Shown here piece by piece: positions 10,151 to 15,069 of a DNA stretch of 15,069 bases. Source of the stretch: Monoraphidium neglectum. Lineage: Eukaryota > Chlorophyta > Chlorophyceae > Sphaeropleales > Selenastraceae. The DNA is taken from positions 1 through 15,069 of the forward strand of contig NW_014012302.1 of assembly GCF_000611645.1 (NCBI RefSeq), in the 5' to 3' direction. Position 1 is the stretch's first letter, and every line of letters begins with the position of its first letter. The position numbers and the translations under genes were made by a program. The notes below the pieces were generated by a model, which made no database searches, had not been told where the DNA came from, and worked only from the letters and a program-made list of their open reading frames with translations.

Positions 10151-10376
10151 GGAGCAGCTCCGAGATTTGCCGGCGGGAGATGGAGACGCCGCGGCCGGCG
10201 GCGGCTGGTGGCTGCGTGCAGGCGGCAGCAGCAGAGGCGGCGGAGGCGGCAGCCGCGGGCAGCAGGTCATGGGCAGCGCTGACCTGGGCTGGTCGATGGC
10301 GGCTGCGGCGGCCGAACGGGAGCGGGCTGTGGGGGAGATGCTACGGGGCAACGCCGCCCTGCTGCAGCGGCTGTAG
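6388..10376 (+). CDS. C5orf34 homologue (conserved eukaryotic protein of unknown function), five exons
   Basis: Exons 6388-7563, 7936-8028, 8266-8375, 8827-9331 and 9603-10376 join in phase through GTG...CAG introns into about 885 residues (human C5orf34 is somewhat shorter). I recognise the order of conserved blocks: an N-terminal strand block (ADGRVKTLWGDNALLLLSS, about 33-51), VFPLGYPIRRVYWP (near 114), the hallmark HVWQTQVFSTRHCPERWAPA (190-209), LVWTPEATYLFLQ (end of exon 1), ADPRVYAAGALPD (exon 3) and the C-terminal block GSFRAHADGRVRVLFDD (547-563). Residues about 240-350 are Gly/Ser/Arg-rich linker. The tail (651-664 poly-Ala, 798-810 poly-Gln) ends in a charged helix-like stretch, RERAVGEMLRGNAALLQRL. 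The start is uncertain: ATGs at 6187, 6388 and 6430 are in frame, and homology fits 6388 or 6430. Exon 5 rests mainly on splice signals and open frame; otherwise the protein would stop at 9376. Molecular function is not known. Confidence 0.82.
8212..8228 (+). repeat. (CA)n tract in intron 2 of the C5orf34-like gene
   Basis: CA run continuing as an imperfect CA-rich stretch to about 8250, in the intron 8029-8265, just 5' of exon 3. It is complementary to GT tracts in the next intron. Confidence 0.9.
8509..8552 (+). repeat. (GT)n tract in intron 3 of the C5orf34-like gene
   Basis: Long GT run with one short interruption (GAGTGC) inside the intron 8376-8826. GT-rich sequence also occurs at 8399-8416 and 8455-8470, so most of the first half of this intron is GT-rich on the transcribed sense. 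Confidence 0.9.
9669..9710 (+). repeat. In-frame GCA repeat encoding 14 alanines
   Basis: Fourteen Ala codons, nearly all GCA with a GCG interruption, in exon 5 of the C5orf34-like gene (residues 651-664), followed by an acidic EDE. Length is likely variable between strains. Confidence 0.85.
10110..10148 (+). repeat. In-frame CAG repeat encoding 13 glutamines
   Basis: Thirteen uninterrupted CAG codons in exon 5 of the C5orf34-like gene (residues 798-810), between MSW and PEQL. An uninterrupted CAG run suggests recent expansion and probable length polymorphism. Confidence 0.85.
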
Positions 10377-11096
10377 CGTGCTGAAGGCCCGACCGGCGCC
10401 TGGAGCCGTGGTTTGCGGGGAAGTCGCCTGGAATTTAGGAACCCTCCATTGAGAGGCGCAGGGGTTCAGCTTGGCGCCGGACGTGATCTGCCAAGTGCTG
10501 TTGTTTGCATTCGCAGGTTGGATTGTGGCCAGGAGCGCGCTGCAAGAGGATGCGCGCGTGGATGTGGCTAGCGCTCGTGCTGGCAGACAGTATAGATGTG
10601 CCCCGCCCGCCGCTTGATACGTAGTCGTAAAGAAGCATGTGGCAGAGCATCCATGAGCTGGTTGGCAGCCAAAGTTCTCATAGGGACGGCGTCCCCAATA
10701 CGCAGGCATCAGCAGCAGGCGTCGCTGTACAATGCGAGATAGGGGGCTCAAGGCGCGGCCGCGCAGGGGGATTTGGGGCACTCTCCAGGATTTCTGTCCA
10801 GATCCATCCTGGGCCAGGCCGGGGCACTGCTGCTGTTGACTTTAAATGAGGCCATCGTGTGCCATTTGGATCACTTGGACAACGCAGAGGGTAGGACGTT
10901 CGCGCAGTTCTGTAGATTATCAGCGGAGCAGCACTACCAGGGGGCTGTGGCTATCGTGCCATTGATGCCGCTACGATTGATGCTTGTACCTCACGTGACT
11001 GTTGACTGCTGTTCCTCGCTGACCCTCGGTCTGACCCCATCAGTTCACCCACCACATCTCAAATCGAAGGCGAGATATGGATCCCTTGACTGAGAG

Positions 11097-12055
11097 CGTC
11101 AAACAAGCAAGTCAAAGATATGTTGCGAGTGATGAGCACGTGGCCGTCAGACCAGTGACCCACAGGTGTGTGCGGTAGGTTGTGCATTCATGGGCCACCA
11201 GATCAGCAATGAACAGCCCAGCTGCCGCGAGCAACCAATATCAAATTTCAAACAGCACCCCTCCCAGGCAGGCGGCAGCAGCCGGTGAAGAATTTAAATG
11301 GGTGATCCTGGTGTTGCACATATGCACACAGGATAGGCAAGGGCTGATTCTGTGACACACACACACACACACACACCCCATAAGCATTCAGCAGCATGAC
11401 GGGATGGCGCGGACCTGTGCCATATGAGATTCATCTCAACCCCCAGGTCAACCCCGCCTGAGGCTCTTCTCGAGGCCAAATGTTCCCATCGCATGCCCAC
11501 GCGACTGCACACGCGCAGCAGTCCGCGCGTGCATGATCGCAGAGGTATTTCAGGTGTACTGCCCACCGCCTTGGGTTGCCGCGCGCACAAGGGGTCGCGC
11601 TGACCCCTCAAGCGTCTCGGAAGACGCGCTGTGAGCGCCGCCGCATTAGATTGACGACAGCACCGACCCACCCTACCCCTGGCAAGTCATGTGCACGAGC
11701 AGCACCTCGGACTTTCGGCTGAGAATCTGCTGTATGTACGGTGGCCATACATTGCGCACATACAGCCGGGAAGGTGCTGCCACCGACAGGCGAGCGGCGC
11801 AACGCGTCCACCTCAGCTGTCGGTCACCTGCAGGCAGGCCCACCGGCCAGCTGTCAGCATCACGGTCGCATGCCGCCCTGAGAGGGTATGGCCCGGCCAC
11901 ACAGGGTAGCTATCTTGCCCTTGCAATTCACTTGAATAACTTTTTATCGTCGCTTTCGTGCTTGATGGGTGCGGCTGGGGCTGGCGTGCGGGTGGTCCCT
12001 GGCCCTTTGACTGATGTACCGCAGTGCCATGCCCCAGCCCCCACCCTGCCTATGA
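11097..12055 (+). repeat. Arm A of a diverged collinear duplication (partner 13850-14400)
   Basis: Several short matches occur in the same order and strand as in arm B. Examples: GTCAAAC; GCGGTAG(G/C)TTGTGC; the AGCAAT...GCGAGCA(A/G)CCAA block; CATCTCA; TCCACCTCAGCTG; GGGGCTGGCGTGC; and a final AGCCCCCACC. Arm A is longer, with a CA repeat and extra sequence at about 11340-11800. No coding content or transposon ends were recognised. Confidence 0.6.
11355..11376. repeat. (AC)11 microsatellite
   Basis: Eleven AC units inside arm A of the duplication. Arm B lacks them, so the expansion or insertion followed the duplication. Confidence 0.9.
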
Positions 12056-12668
12056 AGGATCCGCTTATTCGTGTTTTAGCAGCCTGTTTCCCGCCCCCTT
12101 GCTCCGCCTGGTCAGCCTTCCGTGTCACCTCGTTCGTGATTGTGTGTGGGATCTGCTGGCGACCTGCGTGGCGGACTTCCTGGCCCGAAATGAATAAATC
12201 TGGCTTCACTGATGTTGATCAGGATCCGTTGCTAGCTTCCAAGGCTATTTCTATTGTTCATATCCTGCCTGCCGACGCCTGGTCACCTGAGGTCTCCAGT
12301 TGGCGCCCTGCGCCCCTGCGAGCCACCCTCCCAACCCAGACACCTGACACCTGCAGCCTAAGTGCTCCTGTACACGATGAGGTGTGGCGCTTGCTGGGAG
12401 AGGGTTGGCGCTGGCCTGCAACCGGGCTCCCGCAGCAGCTTGCTGAGTCGGCAGGCAGCCACGCCCAGGCCAGTCCCGCATGCAGTCAGCAAGGAGGGGC
12501 GGGCCTGACACCCCCCCTCTACATCCGCACACTGCATGGAGCTGCATACGGCAGTCCCTTGCCCTTGCGTCAGACTGCAGCCGCAGTGCTGGTCACCCGC
12601 CTGTCACCCGCCCTGCCATCACCCTTCCTCGTGGCTTCCTCGTGATGCCATGGCCGCAGGTCCTCCAG

Positions 12669-12987
12669 TTTCGCTGTCAACGCCCGTCACGCAGTCCTGG
12701 CTGTGGCTGCCATCATGCTGGTGCTGTGGGTCATCCCCAGCGCCGCGCACGACACCCCCCTCAATATCCACACCTCGGGCCTGAGCACTCCAGCCAACCC
12801 CTACGAAGGGGGCGGCGCCAGCCGCAAGCTGCTCGGCACGTGTTGCGACTACGGTGTTTGCAGGACCTACACCTGCAAGAGTGGGTCCTACCTGCGCTGC
12901 TCTCCCCCCACGTGCATTGCCAACAGCGCGACTATTATCAAGCAGACGACAGGTATCAAGGTCCCCAAATGGCCCGGTCACAAGTAA
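12669..12987 (+). CDS. Small secreted Cys-rich protein, 3' exon (5' end unresolved)
   Basis: I do not recognise the family. The frame from 12670 gives 105 residues ending in TAA at 12985. It begins with a signal-peptide-like segment: basic VNARH, hydrophobic core AVLAVAAIMLVLWVI, then PSAA as a plausible cleavage site. A Ser/Thr/Gly-rich linker leads to RKLL and a compact module with six cysteines spaced CC-x4-C-x4-C-x7-C-x4-C, enough for three disulfides, then a basic Lys/Pro tail. No ATG precedes the hydrophobic core in this frame before an in-frame TGA at 12643. The Met must therefore come from an upstream exon; candidate acceptors CAG lie at 12657-12659 and 12666-12668. The ATG at 12715 alone would truncate the signal peptide. 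The frame's secreted-protein layout argues against chance. Confidence 0.55.
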
Positions 12988-13015
12988 AGCCGCACGTTGA
13001 CTTGTGCCCTGTCAT
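12981..13015 (+). repeat. 3'-end direct repeat, copy 1 (contains the Cys-rich stop codon)
   Basis: CAAGTAAAG followed, after 8 bases, by TGACT, one base pair step (TG), and TGCCCTGTCAT. The first block includes the last Lys codon and TAA stop of the Cys-rich gene. Confidence 0.7.
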
Positions 13016-13080
13016 CTTTTTGGCGGATGCACCTTGGCACGGCTCGGCCCCTCACACACATGACTTCTCGAACCCTTTGG

Positions 13081-13121
13081 CAAGTAAAGTTGCTGGTGCA
13101 TAATGACTAGTGCCCTGTCAT
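13081..13121 (+). repeat. 3'-end direct repeat, copy 2
   Basis: CAAGTAAAG, a longer spacer (14 bases), TGACT, then TGCCCTGTCAT again, starting exactly 100 bases after copy 1. It is a partial duplication of the Cys-rich gene's stop region within its 3' UTR. Confidence 0.7.
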
Positions 13122-13470
13122 GTGGTCACAGCACATCTCACAGATGCACATCAGCACGTCTTCATGCACCCGCGCGCTCTGGGCCTAGCACACCCCAACT
13201 CCCAACCAGTCTGTGCGTGTATGCGGTGGTCATGTGTTGTGCACATGTGCGCGCGCGCGCATCTGTGCGCAGGTGTGTGGCGCCGCGCGCGCAGCTGATG
13301 GCAGCGCATGCCCACTAGCATCTCAGCTTTTGATTCTCCTGCCTGAACGGCTGCCGCTTGTCCACAAAGGCGGAGGCAGCACTTTACAATGCCGATGCAG
13401 AATTTGCTGTTGTCACCTGCTGTGTAGTGCCAGGTCAAGACTGGCATTGTTCAGGCACGTGTGGCATGCT

Positions 13471-13475
13471 TGTAA
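13471..13475 (+). terminator. Possible TGTAA polyadenylation signal
   Basis: TGTAA is the common poly(A) signal in chlorophyte green algae. This is the first plus-strand copy after the Cys-rich stop codon, 484 bases downstream, a plausible 3' UTR length. A five-base motif is weak evidence on its own. Confidence 0.3.
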
Positions 13476-13849
13476 CCACCCTGTTTACTGCCGCAACGCC
13501 TTGGCGCGTTTTGCTGGCTGGTGCGCTGCTGCACAGATGTGAGCGTGCCACAGCCCCTTGTAGCTGCTCAAGTGAGCAAACTGCCACCCCTTCAGGACTG
13601 CCTTCATCATTTTTGTCCTTTGTTGCCCGGCCTGATGAACAACCTCCCCCCAACACACATACAAACACACACACTCGCACGCCCTGCCGCTGTCCTGCGT
13701 CCAGCCCGCCACATAACCGTGCGGCTGCACGCTTGATGCTTGACAACACACAAGCAGCTTGAGTATGTATGATGATCACTATTGCAAACTTGTCCTGGGC
13801 AGTCACTTCCTACAATCTTCTTGAATATAGGCAAAGGCTTCAAGTTTGC

Positions 13850-14400
13850 TGTCAAACCATGAGGCGTACGGCCTCAAAAGTCTTGCAGTGGGCATGTGGT
13901 CCTCAGAACGTGAGTCCAGCCTTGCACAGTCGTGCGCGGTAGCTTGTGCGTGCGGGCAGGGCCAGCAATCAAGCCCAAGTCTAGCGAGCAGCCAACACTC
14001 AAAGAAGTTGACAAGCACCCCCGCCCCAGCAGCAGCCAAGTGCCAACGTGATTGCATTATCCCGTGGGCATGAGACACATCTCAGACTTTGGACTCAGGG
14101 ATCCCTTCCGGACTGCCGCACCACGAATGTTTACTCCACATTCGCGGCCAGCTTTGTTCTCCCGCCGACAGATGCGCGGCGCGACCTGTCCACCTCAGCT
14201 GCGAGTAATCATCAGGCACACAGTAGGTGCCCGCCTTCTCGCTCGAGGTTCTGGGATTGTTTTCTCTGGGATTGTTTCGCCCATTGCTGCCTTGACCGAT
14301 GATTGCCATTGGGGCTGGCGTGCAGGTATGCATCGACGCACGCCCCCTTGTACTGCTGTACTGCTGCACCTTGCCATAGCCCCCACCGTGCTCCTGCAGG
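13850..14400 (+). repeat. Arm B of a diverged collinear duplication (partner 11097-12055)
   Basis: Shares the ordered blocks described for arm A, in direct orientation, but is about 400 bases shorter. Together the arms bracket the Cys-rich exon. I estimate the homology by eye only, and the boundaries are approximate. Confidence 0.6.
14251..14277 (+). repeat. Tandem duplication of a 15-base unit
   Basis: CTGGGATTGTTT occurs at 14251 and again at 14266. It lies within arm B and has no counterpart in arm A, so it arose after the two arms diverged. Confidence 0.7.
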
Positions 14401-14516
14401 ATGCCGTTGTTTACTTGACTGCGTGAGCAGCTGGCTGTCTGCAGCCCCATAAGGTTGTGCTCGTGCGCGGCGGCAATGCAGCGCTCGCAGTAGCTGGTTG
14501 TCTAGCTCTGCAAAGC

Positions 14517-14544
14517 GACCCCACGCAGGACAGCGCGTGGGGTC
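14517..14544. repeat. Perfect 10-bp hairpin
   Basis: GACCCCACGC, 8-base loop, GCGTGGGGTC. It lies about 440 bases past the FCF1 stop on the minus strand and is the first of three hairpins within 235 bases. Confidence 0.75.
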
Positions 14545-14602
14545 CCCCAAGACATGCGGACCCGCCAGCCGTGAAGGGGTGCGGTCGGGCGTTTGCTCCC
14601 TG

Positions 14603-14625
14603 CAGGTGGCGGTGCGCGCCACCTG
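14603..14625. repeat. Perfect 9-bp hairpin
   Basis: CAGGTGGCG, 5-base loop GTGCG, CGCCACCTG. Second hairpin of the cluster. Confidence 0.75.
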
Positions 14626-14731
14626 AACAGGGGCAGGCGTGGGTTGAAAAGCGGGGCCGCGTATCGCAGGCTGTTTTCATCGCCGGGGTGCACGGGTGCA
14701 CGGGAGACGAGGCGAGACTCGCTGTAAAACA

Positions 14732-14748
14732 GCCGCCTTTTCGGCGGC
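14732..14748. repeat. Perfect 6-bp GC-only hairpin
   Basis: GCCGCC, loop TTTTC, GGCGGC. Third hairpin of the cluster, next to a plus-strand TGTAA at 14723-14727. It looks like a bacterial terminator stem, but in a nuclear genome this resemblance carries no weight. Confidence 0.6.
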
Positions 14749-14981
14749 GGTCAGGATGAGGGTCGGGCCGCCTCCGCGCAACACGAAAGCGGGGCAAAGC
14801 GGTCGTTGTTGTTGGTACAAACACACAAGAAAAGAAGACGCGGAGGTCATAATTGGAGCCGTGGGGCAGAGAAAATAGGCTATCACACAAGGAGGTGTGG
14901 TTAAAAGGGACGGCGTAGGACGTCACGGGCCCCTGCGCTCGGCCAGACGCGTGCGGGTGACGGGCAGGAGCGGGGCGGGGG

Positions 14982-15069
14982 CTACCGGGGCGCGCCGCCG
15001 ACGGTGGCCTCTGGCAGGCGCTCTATGGTGTAGCGGTGTTTCGCCAGGTACATGATGGGGACACCCGGG
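14982..15069 (-). CDS. FCF1: FCF1/UTP24 rRNA-processing PIN-domain protein, C-terminal end only
   Basis: FCF1 (Utp24) is the PIN-domain endonuclease of the nucleolar small-subunit processome that cleaves pre-rRNA to make 18S rRNA. Only the last 28 residues are in the window, entering at the right edge in the frame that gives PGVPIMYLAKHRYTIERLPE, and ending GGAPR before a TAG stop at 14984-14982. The GVPIMY and HRY-IER-P blocks with a terminal GAPR are the very conserved C-terminus of the family, and the extended VGGAPR ending is like plant copies rather than animal ones. Catalytic acidic residues lie upstream, outside the window. The gene is convergent with the Cys-rich gene to its left. Confidence 0.9.
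   Translation of the reverse strand, partial: PGVPIMYLAKHRYTIERLPEATVGGAPR

Larger units (their letters stand above)
10377..12668. other. Mostly non-coding stretch between the C5orf34-like and Cys-rich genes
   Basis: The first several hundred bases are probably the C5orf34-like 3' UTR, although no TGTAA, the usual chlorophyte poly(A) signal, was found in the first 600 bases. A TCACGTGA palindrome lies at 10991-10998. From about 11097 the stretch holds arm A of a diverged duplication and a CA microsatellite. An open frame of 318 residues (11689-12645) has a low-complexity-free but unfamiliar composition and overlaps arm A. It is in the same frame as the Cys-rich exon and separated from it by one TGA at 12643-12645. 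Upstream exon(s) of the Cys-rich gene should lie somewhere here. Confidence 0.55.
12988..14981. other. Non-coding stretch between the convergent Cys-rich and FCF1 genes
   Basis: It contains the 3' UTRs of two convergent genes. Within it lie a duplicated stop region, arm B of the diverged duplication, a 15-base tandem duplication and three perfect hairpins. Open frames here are short, in conflicting frames and without recognisable domains. Confidence 0.6.

Noticed and set aside
9415..10351. Long minus-strand and alternative-frame ORFs over the repeat-rich exon 5 and intron 4
   Set aside because: They are homopolymer-rich shadows of the GC-rich plus-strand exons and of the CAG/GCA repeats.
13358..13762. 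Plus-strand 134-residue ORF with several cysteines
   Set aside because: It has no signal peptide, no regular cysteine spacing and ends in translation of a CA-rich stretch.
14457..14926. ORFs on both strands over the hairpin cluster
   Set aside because: Low-complexity Pro/Arg/Ala-rich translations of GC-rich DNA, with no domain, in the 3' flank of FCF1.

Overview
The window looks like nuclear DNA of a green alga (Chlorophyta). It is GC-rich and its genes are broken into short GC-rich exons. Every intron I could place starts GTG and ends CAG. CA/GT microsatellites lie mainly in introns, and the conserved proteins are eukaryotic, one with a plant-like C-terminus. I cannot name the genus; a trebouxiophyte or other core chlorophyte is a guess from style alone.

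Layout. (1) 1-3710, minus strand: the 5' part of a P5B-type P-type ATPase (ATP13A2/YPK9 family), eight well-defined exons plus the edge of a ninth, running off the left end. (2) 3711-6387: an intergenic stretch between two divergently transcribed genes, with small hairpins, two G-box-like sites and a 17-base direct repeat. (3) 6388-10376, plus strand: a five-exon homologue of human C5orf34, a conserved protein of unknown function, with poly-Ala and poly-Gln tracts in its C-terminal tail. (4) 10377-12668: mostly non-coding, holding one arm of a diverged, collinear duplication. (5) about 12669-12987, plus strand: the 3' exon of a small, probably secreted, six-cysteine protein I do not recognise. 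(6) 12988-14981: a partial copy of that gene's 3' end, the second arm of the duplication, and a cluster of perfect hairpins. (7) 14982-15069, minus strand: the C-terminal exon of FCF1/UTP24, the PIN-domain nuclease of 18S rRNA processing.

The genes do not form an obvious pathway: a putative endolysosomal or vacuolar transporter, an orphan conserved protein, a secreted peptide and a ribosome-biogenesis factor. This is what one expects of an ordinary chromosome. The points most worth following are the Cys-rich peptide gene between two arms of an old duplication, complementary CA/GT repeats flanking one C5orf34 exon, and the repeated strand motif in the C5orf34 homologue. I saw no CRISPR array, tRNA, rRNA or intact transposon.
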